Source of the DNA: JAVJSU01 sp040219275
GTDB taxonomy: Bacteria > Chloroflexota > Anaerolineae > Aggregatilineales > Phototrophicaceae
Length of the DNA stretch: 64,000 nt
Assembly (NCBI GenBank): GCA_040219275.1
Contig: JAVJSU010000100.1
Location: 1 to 64,000 of the forward strand
Direction of reading: 5' to 3'
Position 1 is the stretch's first letter, and every line of letters begins with the position of its first letter. Positions 8,117-18,579 of this stretch are shown here, piece after piece. The notes under the pieces are model-generated. The model was not told where the DNA came from. It was given only the letters and a program-made list of their open reading frames with translations, and ran no database searches. The translations under genes and the position numbers were made by a program.

Positions 8117-11100
8117 TCACTCCGTAATAGTGAAGCGGATGGACAGGTCTGCTCCCGCTGTGCCGCCCTGATTTGAATTGGGGTAGGGGCGGGCGACCAG
8201 CAGATAGTCGCCGACCACCGGTCTCCAATTGGCATAATTACCATTGTTATCGGTGAAGACGGCATACGGATAGGCATTCTCGGTGCGATTTTGTGAAGCC
8301 GCACCACTGAGCGAGACATACACGCTCCCAACAACTTGCGGGTTGGTATCTACGCGAATGTTAATCGCATCGGGCAGATCATCCCTGTCGATAACCGTAC
8401 CGTCTTCAATCGAAATCGTCTCAATCACTTGATCCGTTCGGGCATCAATCAGCGTGAAGCCCGTGACTTGAATGCTGGATTGTGGCAGTTCATCCAGAAT
8501 CGTCCATCCGAAAGTGACTTCATCAGTCAATGCAGGGTCACCGTCATCGCTGACCGTCACCGTCACCACAAACGGACTATTTTCTCTGGCATCCGGCGCA
8601 ACGATCCCTGTGATTTGCCCACTTTCTGGATCAATCGCCAGACCATCCGGCAAGCCGACTGCATAGTAAGTCAGTACATCGCTGTCGTCGATTGCCTCCA
8701 TTTGAAGTGATACACTTTCCGAAACGGTATTGGATTGTGTGCCGGGACTCAGCAGGTTCGGCGGTTGGTTTTCTGGCTCCTCCACTGCAACAAGTTCAAG
8801 CCGATCAAGCCGTGTGCCGTCTTCACGCGCATAGATCACCACTTCCACCTCACCAGCGGGTAGATTGACGATGACCGGATCATGACCGTTGCGGTCACGC
8901 ACATCGTCTTCAAGATAGCGACTGTTGATGAGCGTATCCCAGACGAACGGCGTGCCATCGTTGATGCTCACGAAGAACGAGTCGCTGGAGTCGTTTGGCG
9001 CGTATACCCAACCACGCAGGCTATAGTCGCCTGCTTCTGGCACATCAAAGCAGTAAGTGGCTGAATGTGCGCTGTTGAGAGTGTAAAAGTTGCCCGTCCC
9101 GTTGGGGATGTGGATATAGTGATCGCCACTTGCGACGTTATCATTGCCGATGACAAACGCGCCATGGAAGGTTGCATTTTCCGCTTCGTGTACTAATCCA
9201 TCACAGGTTGCTGGTTCGGGCAAACGCATCAATTCTAACGTATCTAGTCGTGCGCCATCTTCGCGTACGTAGAGGGTGATGGTCAAGCCACCTGCGGGTA
9301 GGGTGATGAGCACCGGGTCTTCGCCGAGACGGTCATTCACAAGATCATCGACGAAGTGCGAGCCGCCTGCAACATCCCAGATGAACGGCACAGCGCCATT
9401 GATACTCACAAAGAAGGAGTCACTTGTGCCGTTATTGGCAAGTACCCGTCCCATAATCTGATAGATTCCCGCTTCCGGCACATCGAAGCAATAAGTCGCT
9501 GATCGCGCTGGCTTGAGCGTATAGCTGTTGCCTGAGCCATCTGGTGCGCTGATATAGTGACCTTCGCTGGCTGAATTGCTCTGACCGATGACAAACGCAT
9601 TGCTCAGGAGACCGTCTTCTGCTTCTTGCCGGAGCGCACCGAAGGTTTCGCAGGTTGGCGGGGGCGGCGCGGACGGATCAATGCAATAGCCATTTCCGTT
9701 CAGATGCCGTGCGGCGATCAGGCGTGCGCCATATCGCTGACTGCCGAAAGTCGGTTCGATGACATCGCCATAGAACAGGTCGATCTGTGTGGCGCATTGT
9801 GGGACGGTGATCGTCAGGGTTAACGGTTGATTCGGTGCAAAGATGTGATCCATTACGCGGTAATCGTGGATTATTTGCGTGTCGATTGATCCATCAAGTT
9901 TCTTGTAGGATGCAATCCCGACGCGCAGTTCACAGGCAGTTTCAGCGCCGATATAGGTCAACGTTCCCACTGTTCCGTCGGTGGAGATGCGACCTTGAAC
10001 TAGTACCGTCGCACAATCGGGTAGGGCGGTTTCATTGACGTTGACCGTGACGGTTGCCGAGTCGGTGTCTGTGCCATCGCTGATGTTGTAATCGAAGCTG
10101 TCCGTGCCGAAGAAGTCGGTGTCCGGTGTATAGGTCACGGTGTTGTCTGGATTGACGGTGACCATTCCGTTGGTAGGTGTGTTTGTGCCTGTGACTGAGA
10201 GCGTGTCCCCGTCCGCGTCGGTGTCGTTGGTCAATACGTCGATTGTGACTGCTTGATTCTCGTCCGTTACGGCGGAATCGTCGTTTGCGACAGGCGGCGT
10301 GTTCAGGGCGATTACTTCATTGACTGTGACGGTGACGGTAGCCGAGTCAGTATCTTCGCCATCGCTGATCGTGTAATCGAAGCTGTCCGTGCCGAAGAAG
10401 TCAGTGTCCGGTGTGTAAGTGAGTGTGTTGTCTGGATTGATGCTCACAGAACCATTGCCCGGACTTGTTGTGCCTGTGACCGAGAGCGTGTCGCCATCCG
10501 CATCGGAGTCGTTGGTCAATACGGCGATTGTGACGGCTTGATTCTCGTCCGTCGTGGCGGAATCGTCGGTTGCGACAGGGGGATTGTTCGGTGCGATCAC
10601 TTCGTTGACTGTGACCGTGACGGTAGCCGTGTTGGTATCGTTACCATCGCTGAGCGTATAGTCAAAGCTGTCCGTGCCGAAGAAGTCCGTGTCCGGCGTG
10701 TAGGTGAGCGTGTTGTCTGGATTGATGATGACCGAGCCGTTCGTCGGAGTTGTCGTGCCTGTGACCGAGAGCGTGTCGCCGTCCGCGTCCGTATCGTTGA
10801 TGAGTACGTCGATTGTGACGGCTTGATTCTCGTCCGTCGTGGCGGAATCGTCATTTGCGACGGGTGGAGTGTTCGGGTCGATCACTTCATTGACGTTGAC
10901 TGTGACGGTAGCTGTATCGCTGTTTGTGCCATCGCTGATCGTATAGTCAAAGCTGTCGCTACCGAAGAAGTCGTTGTCCGGCGTGTAAGTGATGGTGTTG
11001 TCTGGATTGATGGTGACCATGCCGTTGGTCGGTGTGGTCGTGCCTGTGACCGAGAGCGTGTCGCCGTCCGAGTCGGTGTCGTTGATGAGCACGTCGATTG

Positions 11101-14100
11101 TGACGACTTGATTCTTGTCCGTCGTGGCGGAATCGTCATTTGCGACAGGGGGATTGTTCGGTGCGATCACTTCATTGACTGTGACGGTCACGGTAGCCAT
11201 GTCCGTATCTTCGCCATCGCTGAGCGTATAGTCAAAGCTGTCCGTGCCGAAGAAGTCGGTGTCCGGCGTGTAGGTGAGCGTGTTGTCTGGATTGACGATC
11301 ACCGTGCCGTTGGTCGGAGTGGTTGTGCCTGTGACCGAGAGCGTGTCGCCGTCCGCATCGGAGTCGTTGGTCAATACGTCGATTGTGACGGCTTGATTCT
11401 CGTCCGTTACGGCGGAATCGTCGTTTGCGACAGGGGGAGTATTCGGCGCGATCACTTCATTGACTGTGACCGTGACCGTTGCAGTATTACTTGCATCCTG
11501 CCCGTCGCTCACTTCAAAGGTAAAAGTATCTACGCCGAAGAAGCCTGTATTTGGAGTGTAGGTCAGGGTGGGTGGTGCCCCTGTCAAATTACCGGACTGC
11601 GGTTGCGAAAGGATGGTATAGGTTAGCGCGTCGCCATCCACATCGAAGGCACTTATCGTCACATTGACGGGTGTATTTTGTTGGGTGCTTACGCTAGAAT
11701 CGTTAGCTACAGGGATGTTATTGCCACCACCATCGATGATTTCAAACCATGCCATGTCGGTGATGAGGTTGCCGCTGGTGGTTTCGTTGAGTATGCTTCC
11801 CTGACCATTGCGGATTACCCCTACCGATTCGATTTGTGATTGGGCGGATGACACGTAGACATCACCTATCGTCGACACCATGCGTGCTCTATAGGCGGAG
11901 CGTGTCAACTGGGGATTGAACTGAACCACAGGTGTTAACTCCGCAGGCAACGAAATTGCCTGAGCGTTTGACTGACGGTAGGCTCTAATTATCATCACAT
12001 CGTGTATAACGCTGGTGTTACCGGTTAAACGGTCGAACGCGAGTAACGTCTCCATCTCATAGTACCCTCTGTCATTCGGGGCAATCGGTTCTAGGGAGAT
12101 TGTGTTCAATGACAGCAGATAGTCACCCTCCGTGTTCATACCAATCGGGAGAATCTGCTGTTGCTGAACCGTCCCCGGAAGTATCACGGTGGGAATCGTT
12201 GTCACATCGAAGACTTCAGCATTGGCGGGGTCAATCGGGAATGACCCGTTTAGATCAACCCGAATGACCTGCGTGCCACTCGCCAAAACCAGACGATTTT
12301 CCAGATCAACAAACGCGTCACCATTAAAATTCAGGTTCGGATCGCTAAAAATGGGTGTTGTTTGGCGTGTGAACGTGTTGTAGCGTACCACGCTGTTTGT
12401 ACCGATAAAGTACGCATCACCATTGTTCCCATGTAGATTATTGGCAACATTGCGTACTGTCATGCCTGCGATGGCGTTGAAATCCATAAACTCAAATTCG
12501 AGCGTGAGCGGATTGATGCGATAGGATGGCAAACCTGTGACATAGAGATCACCACCGCGCACAAAGCTCACTGCGTTGGCTGTCTCGGCGATCACGCACA
12601 TGGTCGGGATACGCTCTCCAGTCGGCGAGAGAACCCATAATCCACGGAAGGATTCCGTCCCGATTAAGTAGGGATCGGAACCAATCGGCGGGGTCGTCAA
12701 TATACTTAACGATCTATTCCCGTCCTGATCGACACCGTTACTCGCAACCGTACCCTGGAACGTTGCACGACAGTCTGTTCCTGCATAATCGACATCGAAA
12801 ACCAGTGTTTGTGTTTCATCCCCTGCCAGCGCACCTGTCCATATCAACGCGCCTGTTGACGAGTCCTGTGTTACGCCCGCAGGTAAGGTTGTGAGTGTAA
12901 CATCCGGTGGGAGTTGAATTTCTGCCCGCACCGTTGGTAAGTCGTTGCTGGTCTGGTTCTGGATGCGCCATTCCATCTGTAGCATTGATTCTGGATGGGC
13001 AACCTGAAGTATATCCGCGCCGGAAAGACCCGGTACGCCATTATCGCTTGCGCCTAAATCCGGCAGGTTCAGCGCGACGAGATTGACCGCAACTGGACGC
13101 AATATCGTGAGTGAAGGTGGCGTTGCGCGTCCTAATTCAGCGAAACAACCTGTGGTGATGCGAAGCGGACTGTTATTCAGCGTAACTTCGGATTGTGTGG
13201 GCGGGAGGCTATTTTGAACACGGGTAGTGAAAACGATTTGACGGGTTTCATTTGCCGCCAACGTGCCACGCCAATCGTATGTGCCATTGCTCAAGGGATA
13301 GAGTGACCAGCCGCCATCGTCAATGATCGTGTCGAAATCCATACCCGTTCCTGGCACGAAGCGCACCAACAAATTGCGATGTTCGGTATTTTCCGCATTG
13401 GTTAGCGTTAGCGTATGGGTGATAATCTGACCGGGCAAGACCGGATCGCCCGTTTCCCCGACGGACTCAACACTGATGCTGACGGGCAAGAAACTATGGA
13501 GAACGACATCAACGGTCTCTATAACGGAGATCGTTGAGGCGAAAGGTGCATCATCATGCGTTGCACGATAATACTGCCATTGTTCGGGCAGAGGCGCACA
13601 GGATGCCCCCACAGTCGCCGAGACTTGTTCGCTTTCTCCCGCCGGTAAATCCGCAACAGACCAGTGGATACTACGCCCACCGCCGATATTAAAAATACCG
13701 CCCTGTGACGCATCAACAAACAATGTGCTCGGTGGTACTGTCATATAGACATTGAGATTTGTGGCTGTTTCTGTACCCACATTTTCATAGTTCAGTGTAC
13801 AGGTATAGTATTCACCCATTTCAACGACATCTGGACAATCGCGGGATAAACGAATATCTGCCCGACTACGTGCAAGCTCTATGGCAACGGCAGTTCCCGG
13901 TATGACGATAGATCCTTGCAACGGGGTCTGACCGATAACGGTATTTTCAGGGAATTGATCGGTAACAACGTCGATGATTGTTCCCAAATTTAGCCCCGCA
14001 TTTTGAAGAGCCGCTATCGCTTCCCCTAGCGTCAGACCAGTCAAATCTGGAACAATTACATCATTCGATCCGGGGCTTCCTGACGAAACAACGAGATCCA

Positions 14101-17100
14101 CCGCGTTGCCTGTGTTGACTTCTGTATTCGGTGGCGGTGTCTGGCTGATGACGTTGCCAGCAGGAACAGTCGTGCTCGTTTGCTGGCTAACAGTCCCGAC
14201 AATCAAATTCGCATTTGTAATCGCCGTTTCTGCATCTGCCTGCAATAAGCCGACCACATCCGGCACAAGCGCGAATCCACCAAGCGACACGGTTATTTCA
14301 ACGCCGGTGAGTTCATCGACAGTCGTTCCGGCGGGTGGTGATTGATCCAACACTGTGCCCACAGGCTCTATGCTACTGATGCTGGTCGTGCTACTCACAT
14401 ACAAATTCGCATTGGAAATGGCAGTTTGGGCATCCGCCTCTAACAAGCCGACCACATCCGGCACGGTTGTCTGTTCGAGATCGCCAAGCGAGAGCACGAG
14501 ATCCACCGCAGTGCCTTCATTGACCGACGTGCCTGCCGACGGGCTTTGCGAGACAACGCTATCTGCGGGTTGGGCGCTACTGGTATAAGCGATTGTGCCA
14601 ACGACGAGCGTCTCATTCTGGAGCGCTGTTTCCGCCGCAGTTTGTGCTAGACCAACCACATCCGGCACGGTGATTGACCGTCCCACAGAGATGACCAGAT
14701 CAACCGGATCGCCAATCGTCAATGTTGCGCCTGATGATGGCGTGTGGCTAATCACCGCTCCGATGGGCACGGTATCACTGTTTCCGGTAGTGATCGTTCC
14801 GGGTGTGAGTTGGAGCGCGTAGAGGATCGATTCGGCTTGTGCTTGTGGCAGTCCGGTTAAATCCGGTAGGATGATGCCGGAAGAAATATTGAAATCCACA
14901 GGCGTGCCGGGCGGGAAACTACTGCCTGCTGTCGGATTCTGCACGACGACTTGCCCGACAGGTACGAATACGCTGACGGATTGCCCCACAATACCTGTTG
15001 TGAAGCCTGCATTTTGAAGGGCATTCTCCGCTTGCGATTGGGTCATTCCGCTTAAATCTGGCACCGTTGCGGCGCTACAGGCATCTCCGACACCGTCGCC
15101 ATTACTATCCGATTGATTTGTATTGGCGATCAGCGGGCAGTTATCGGCACGATCTGATACGCCATCGCTATCGGTGTCTTGAATAGTATCTGCATCGGTG
15201 AAGCTACAATTAGTTTCGTTAAAATCGACATCGGGAATGGTCAGATCAACACGCATCGGCTGTGCTTCATCTAACTTGACGAAGTGCATCACCGCACGCG
15301 TTAAATTCGGGTCGCTGTCGTAATCCAGAAATTCTGCATTTTCGAGCAACGTCGGCGCGGCACCGTTTAGGCGCACGTTATCCGTCGCCACAATGGACAT
15401 CACGGTTTGACCATTGGATGTGCTGATCCCCGCCAATTCACACACGGGTGCTTGCACATCACTGATATTGAAGCGAAAAACTGCCGTATTACGAGCATAA
15501 TCCTGTACGAACAATTCAAATTCGGGTTCGTTGCCATCCGTCGATTCGATGGTAAATGTGTAAGTCGTCTGACGTGGGTCGTAGGGTATATCTGTTGTTT
15601 CTTCGACCACGTTGTTACCCGTCAAGCGTACCAATCGCAAGCCGCTCGCATACGTTGGGGGAACGGGATCGGTCAGGGTGATTTCTACTGTGGGATTGCC
15701 CGACGATGAAGCGGAACGCCCGCTGATGTCGATCAACGGGGCGGTGACATCCGCATCCGGGTCTTCGCTGTTACGTAACCGTTCATCGTCGTTTTGATCG
15801 GGTGCAACATTCGTAAGTTGCGAATGGAAGAAATAGTTATCACCAAAAACAAGGTCAATTTCTCTGCGATCGTCCGATCCTTCAAGATCGGTAATGAATC
15901 CACTTTGATTTACATCCGATCTAATGGGAAGAACATCCGGTAGCCCGTTACAGTTCCAATCAATTGGTCCATCTGCTGGCGTAATATAATCTGCAGAAGT
16001 GATATATAAGTAGGGCAAAATGCTAAGAACTGTCTCTGCGCAACTGAACTTCGTGTAAAAGTTAGACACTGGATCAGTACCGCTACCGGGAATACCTGTA
16101 TTTTCAAACAGACTACCTTCAAATAGTGTGCCGAGGATTTCATATGAATAACGTAACTCTGGACGGCATGATTCATTGGGTTCACAGATGCCATCATCAT
16201 TACCTACACCATCAGCGAGACGTTCTATACCGCGTGAAGGCGAAATAAGTTGAATACCGGGTAGCGCGTAGTTCATGATGCTAAAGTAATTTGGTTTGTA
16301 GTTTTGAAGGCTATTTCCACCATGAAATAAACCGAGATTGTGTCCCAGTTCGTGCATAAAGATTTCAGCAATAATCGTATCATAGTGTTCAGTAAGGTAA
16401 AAAGGTGTGCTACCATCGAGGAAAACTCTATTACCTTCAATAATAAATTCATCTCCTGATAGTTCGCCTTGACCACCTTCATCACCTATTGCTGTTCTGA
16501 CTTGTGGTGCGACAGCGCCATAATGAAAGACACCACGCCTAGATTGATCAGAATATGTAATTCTGTCTTCACGTACTTCGAATAACGATAATGAGGATTG
16601 GAATGGTATGCGTCCACTTGTATCAATTTCAATATTAATGCCTGTAGTCCCATCAGGGTTTGTGATTGGAATGTTCCGAAAAGCACGCTCTACATCAGCA
16701 ATTGCGGATGCGGACATACAGATGCTTAATAAAGGGATATCCATACAATCCAGTTCAACGTAGATATTTTTATAATCCGGATCAGCAAGTGGTAAGTAGC
16801 CTTCACCAGCCCGGTCTGAGTCATTAATCACTCCGTTTCCATCGACATCAATCGCTTCTCCTTCTTCCCAGAAATCAATGATACCATCTCTGTCATGGTC
16901 AATAGCAATTTCAATTCGCATGGTATCTCTGAGGTCAGGCTGGGCGCTTTCAATCATCCAGAGCGTCTGGAACGTGAGCGTTGGGTTTGCTCCAAGCTCT
17001 ATGACCGGGGTCATCAGTCGCCCGTAGCCATATGCTCCAATAATATCTTGATCACTACAATCACTGAAATCGAGCGTATCTGGTAATGAACTATCCCAAA

Positions 17101-18025
17101 CTCCATACGTTCCGATTGCAGGATTATTCACGGCAGTTGGTGGATTACCAAACCACCAGCTAGAATCTCCGCTATAACTCCGTCTGTCAGTGTTGTGCCA
17201 GAATGGCACTACAATGGGGCGCTGGCTAGTAGGAATTTCATTCCCGTTTCCGTAGACGAGCATGGCATTCACCGCGGCTTCATCGTCAGCATCACTTGTA
17301 AAATAGGACTCCCCGGGGGTTACACTACCGAGACCAGGCGGTACATCAAAACGGTCTTCTTGATCTAGTAATGGACCAATTTCAATATCATCCACATACC
17401 ATCCTTCATGCTGATTGAAGTATGTGTCGCCTGCATCGAAATACCAGCTTATGGCGACCGCGCGTCCGGCGAAGTCTGAAAGGTCTACTGTAATTTCGCG
17501 CCATTGTGGGGTTTGTTCCCAGCCCATTTCATCATAATTTGGTGACGCATCATTCCAATTCGTATCACCTGAGGTAAAGGCAGTATCGCAATATGTTTGG
17601 ACATAGTCTTGTGGTGTTCCTAGAATCGGACGGAAGTTTCCCAGGCGTGAATCAGCATACGGTGCCAGGCTTCCAGTGCGAAAACGGGGATTAATAGCAT
17701 CCCAATGTCCAAAAAGATAATTATTACGTCTGGCACTAAAGGGTGAAATGGATCGCCAACCCCTATATCCCTGTTCGTATATACTCCATGGTGCAACATC
17801 TCCAAGTGGGTTATCCCGAAATGCCAACCACTCGGGGTTAGAAGTGTAATAATCCAGTGGGAAGGGGTCCTGTGCTGAACCTTGATATCCATCGGGATAG
17901 GCGACAGGTAGCGATGGTGGATAGGGTGTCACCTGTGCCCCTACTGGCTGAATTGCCGCGACTGCAAAGAAAATAAAAACCAAGACACCGAATAAGCCTT
18001 TTGAAAATAACGCCTGTTTTTTCAT
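8117..18025 (-). CDS. Giant secreted metzincin-like protein with PASTA, DUF11-like, cadherin-like and sugar-binding-like domains
   Basis: The start at 18025 is chosen because AAGGGG lies six bases upstream and MKKQALFSKGLFGVLVF begins a clean signal peptide (cleavage near VGAQ). A start 21 bases earlier is less likely. In order, the 3302 residues hold a MAM-like region (GWYVDDIEI), Ca-binding Asp-rich stretches, and a zinc site HELGHNLGLFH (558-568) with a Met-turn SIMNY (Met near 584), typical of metzincin proteases. A thrombospondin type 3-like repeat (about 950-985), six PASTA domains (about 987-1387), DUF11-like adhesion repeats and a beta-propeller-like region (about 1800-2090) follow. 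One divergent and five near-identical 95-residue cadherin-like repeats (about 2102-2667), two related sugar-binding-like domains (about 2790-3080) and a putative Ig domain complete it. There is no sorting signal or C-terminal membrane helix. Extracellular proteolysis plus glycan binding is inferred. Confidence 0.87.
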   Translation of the reverse strand: MKKQALFSKGLFGVLVFIFFAVAAIQPVGAQVTPYPPSLPVAYPDGYQGSAQDPFPLDYYTSNPEWLAFRDNPLGDVAPWSIYEQGYRGWRSISPFSARRNNYLFGHWDAINPRFRTGSLAPYADSRLGNFRPILGTPQDYVQTYCDTAFTSGDTNWNDASPNYDEMGWEQTPQWREITVDLSDFAGRAVAISWYFDAGDTYFNQHEGWYVDDIEIGPLLDQEDRFDVPPGLGSVTPGESYFTSDADDEAAVNAMLVYGNGNEIPTSQRPIVVPFWHNTDRRSYSGDSSWWFGNPPTAVNNPAIGTYGVWDSSLPDTLDFSDCSDQDIIGAYGYGRLMTPVIELGANPTLTFQTLWMIESAQPDLRDTMRIEIAIDHDRDGIIDFWEEGEAIDVDGNGVINDSDRAGEGYLPLADPDYKNIYVELDCMDIPLLSICMSASAIADVERAFRNIPITNPDGTTGINIEIDTSGRIPFQSSLSLFEVREDRITYSDQSRRGVFHYGAVAPQVRTAIGDEGGQGELSGDEFIIEGNRVFLDGSTPFYLTEHYDTIIAEIFMHELGHNLGLFHGGNSLQNYKPNYFSIMNYALPGIQLISPSRGIERLADGVGNDDGICEPNESCRPELRYSYEILGTLFEGSLFENTGIPGSGTDPVSNFYTKFSCAETVLSILPYLYITSADYITPADGPIDWNCNGLPDVLPIRSDVNQSGFITDLEGSDDRREIDLVFGDNYFFHSQLTNVAPDQNDDERLRNSEDPDADVTAPLIDISGRSASSSGNPTVEITLTDPVPPTYASGLRLVRLTGNNVVEETTDIPYDPRQTTYTFTIESTDGNEPEFELFVQDYARNTAVFRFNISDVQAPVCELAGISTSNGQTVMSIVATDNVRLNGAAPTLLENAEFLDYDSDPNLTRAVMHFVKLDEAQPMRVDLTIPDVDFNETNCSFTDADTIQDTDSDGVSDRADNCPLIANTNQSDSNGDGVGDACSAATVPDLSGMTQSQAENALQNAGFTTGIVGQSVSVFVPVGQVVVQNPTAGSSFPPGTPVDFNISSGIILPDLTGLPQAQAESILYALQLTPGTITTGNSDTVPIGAVISHTPSSGATLTIGDPVDLVISVGRSITVPDVVGLAQTAAETALQNETLVVGTIAYTSSAQPADSVVSQSPSAGTSVNEGTAVDLVLSLGDLEQTTVPDVVGLLEADAQTAISNANLYVSSTTSISSIEPVGTVLDQSPPAGTTVDELTGVEITVSLGGFALVPDVVGLLQADAETAITNANLIVGTVSQQTSTTVPAGNVISQTPPPNTEVNTGNAVDLVVSSGSPGSNDVIVPDLTGLTLGEAIAALQNAGLNLGTIIDVVTDQFPENTVIGQTPLQGSIVIPGTAVAIELARSRADIRLSRDCPDVVEMGEYYTCTLNYENVGTETATNLNVYMTVPPSTLFVDASQGGIFNIGGGRSIHWSVADLPAGESEQVSATVGASCAPLPEQWQYYRATHDDAPFASTISVIETVDVVLHSFLPVSISVESVGETGDPVLPGQIITHTLTLTNAENTEHRNLLVRFVPGTGMDFDTIIDDGGWSLYPLSNGTYDWRGTLAANETRQIVFTTRVQNSLPPTQSEVTLNNSPLRITTGCFAELGRATPPSLTILRPVAVNLVALNLPDLGASDNGVPGLSGADILQVAHPESMLQMEWRIQNQTSNDLPTVRAEIQLPPDVTLTTLPAGVTQDSSTGALIWTGALAGDETQTLVFDVDYAGTDCRATFQGTVASNGVDQDGNRSLSILTTPPIGSDPYLIGTESFRGLWVLSPTGERIPTMCVIAETANAVSFVRGGDLYVTGLPSYRINPLTLEFEFMDFNAIAGMTVRNVANNLHGNNGDAYFIGTNSVVRYNTFTRQTTPIFSDPNLNFNGDAFVDLENRLVLASGTQVIRVDLNGSFPIDPANAEVFDVTTIPTVILPGTVQQQQILPIGMNTEGDYLLSLNTISLEPIAPNDRGYYEMETLLAFDRLTGNTSVIHDVMIIRAYRQSNAQAISLPAELTPVVQFNPQLTRSAYRARMVSTIGDVYVSSAQSQIESVGVIRNGQGSILNETTSGNLITDMAWFEIIDGGGNNIPVANDSSVSTQQNTPVNVTISAFDVDGDALTYTILSQPQSGNLTGAPPTLTYTPNTGFFGVDTFTFEVSDGQDASNTATVTVTVNEVIAPNTPPVANDDSAVTDENQAVTIDVLTNDSDADGDTLSVTGTTTPTNGTVIVNPDNTLTYTPDTDFFGTDSFDYTLSDGEDTDMATVTVTVNEVIAPNNPPVANDDSATTDKNQVVTIDVLINDTDSDGDTLSVTGTTTPTNGMVTINPDNTITYTPDNDFFGSDSFDYTISDGTNSDTATVTVNVNEVIDPNTPPVANDDSATTDENQAVTIDVLINDTDADGDTLSVTGTTTPTNGSVIINPDNTLTYTPDTDFFGTDSFDYTLSDGNDTNTATVTVTVNEVIAPNNPPVATDDSATTDENQAVTIAVLTNDSDADGDTLSVTGTTSPGNGSVSINPDNTLTYTPDTDFFGTDSFDYTISDGEDTDSATVTVTVNEVIALNTPPVANDDSAVTDENQAVTIDVLTNDTDADGDTLSVTGTNTPTNGMVTVNPDNTVTYTPDTDFFGTDSFDYNISDGTDTDSATVTVNVNETALPDCATVLVQGRISTDGTVGTLTYIGAETACELRVGIASYKKLDGSIDTQIIHDYRVMDHIFAPNQPLTLTITVPQCATQIDLFYGDVIEPTFGSQRYGARLIAARHLNGNGYCIDPSAPPPPTCETFGALRQEAEDGLLSNAFVIGQSNSASEGHYISAPDGSGNSYTLKPARSATYCFDVPEAGIYQIMGRVLANNGTSDSFFVSINGAVPFIWDVAGGSHFVDDLVNDRLGEDPVLITLPAGGLTITLYVREDGARLDTLELMRLPEPATCDGLVHEAENATFHGAFVIGNDNVASGDHYIHIPNGTGNFYTLNSAHSATYCFDVPEAGDYSLRGWVYAPNDSSDSFFVSINDGTPFVWDTLINSRYLEDDVRDRNGHDPVIVNLPAGEVEVVIYAREDGTRLDRLELVAVEEPENQPPNLLSPGTQSNTVSESVSLQMEAIDDSDVLTYYAVGLPDGLAIDPESGQITGIVAPDARENSPFVVTVTVSDDGDPALTDEVTFGWTILDELPQSSIQVTGFTLIDARTDQVIETISIEDGTVIDRDDLPDAINIRVDTNPQVVGSVYVSLSGAASQNRTENAYPYAVFTDNNGNYANWRPVVGDYLLVARPYPNSNQGGTAGADLSIRFTITE
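10030..11446 (-). repeat. Five tandem 285-bp coding repeats (cadherin-like domains)
   Basis: A conserved landmark (the GCTTGATTCT segment) recurs ending at 10260, 10545, 10830, 11115 and 11400, exactly 285 bp apart. Each unit encodes a 95-residue domain running from PPVANDDSA to VTVNEVI. A sixth, divergent copy lies on the N-terminal side up to about 11718. The high nucleotide identity points to recent tandem duplication or gene conversion, and copy number may vary. Confidence 0.9.
13866..15065 (-). repeat. Six PASTA-domain coding repeats inside the giant protein
   Basis: Six successive units of about 65 residues share the PASTA pattern: VPDVVGL, a helix with A..AL.NA.L, then V..Q.P..GT.V..G..V.L..S. 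They are diverged at nucleotide level, so they are old. PASTA domains are best known from Ser/Thr kinases and penicillin-binding proteins that sense peptidoglycan. Here they sit in a secreted protease-like protein. Confidence 0.85.
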
Positions 18026-18348
18026 AGTTTGCCCCTTAATGCTCAAGTTCGATAGAATTTTTGTAGGGCGGAGGCAGGTTTTGAAGACAACCTATGCGCG
18101 ATTGCGAAACACGATGCCTATATTTGGCATAAGTCGTTGCTGTACAGTACCGGGTTCTCCGCTTATCAAACCGTACTTGATGAGCGTGTGAGAAAACGTG
18201 TGAAAACAAAAGATGGGTGAGTTCAACCAGAATAACTGGTTAATTCCGTGACCCGAATTGGAAAAAACGATACAGGTCAATGTCCACATGACATGCTATT
18301 GTAAGAGTACGGTGATTAGTGCGTTTTCTCTGTACAATTCTGATGATC

Positions 18349-18371
18349 TGGCAATTACATTGGCAATTACA
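18349..18371. repeat. Short direct repeat, two copies of TGGCAATTACA
   Basis: The 11-base sequence occurs at 18349-18359 and again at 18361-18371, a 12-base period. It could be a regulator-binding site or chance. Confidence 0.3.
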
Positions 18372-18553
18372 CAGGAAGACCATAACCCGTAAAATAGCAT
18401 TCAATAGCCTGTTTTGTATCCAGTGTTGATGAGTCCAGGTCGTACAGCATCATTGAAGTGTGCTGGCATCAACGCGTACTCAATGCCTATGGATTTTGGA
18501 AAGCTCTCTGGACTCGTTATGCTATTGGCTACAGCAACCTTTGGTGATATTAC

Positions 18554-18568
18554 TTAAGACGTTCTTAA
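18554..18568 (+). promoter_or_regulatory. Palindrome just upstream of the FGGY kinase ribosome-binding site
   Basis: TTAAGA-CGT-TCTTAA is a perfect 6-3-6 inverted repeat that overlaps the start of the AAAGGA ribosome-binding site. It is a candidate operator for a sugar-responsive repressor, or a small RNA hairpin masking the ribosome-binding site. Confidence 0.35.
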
Positions 18569-18579
18569 AGGAATAGAGC

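Larger units (their letters stand above)
18026..18579. other. Divergent intergenic region (about 550 bp)
   Basis: The region separates the divergent giant protein gene and FGGY kinase gene and must hold both promoters. I see no convincing gene, tRNA or strong -35/-10 pair. It holds a short tandem repeat at 18349-18371 and a palindrome at 18554-18568, listed separately. Confidence 0.5.

Noticed and set aside
10030..11446. CRISPR array or iteron-like repeats
   Set aside because: The 285-bp period, absence of unique spacers and an unbroken reading frame show coding repeats.
10253..11626. A 457-codon plus-strand open frame opposite the giant secreted protein
   Set aside because: Its repetitive sequence (CDRERVAVRV-type) simply mirrors the 285-bp coding repeats on the other strand; no ribosome-binding site or family match. 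The minus-strand frame has signal peptide and domains.
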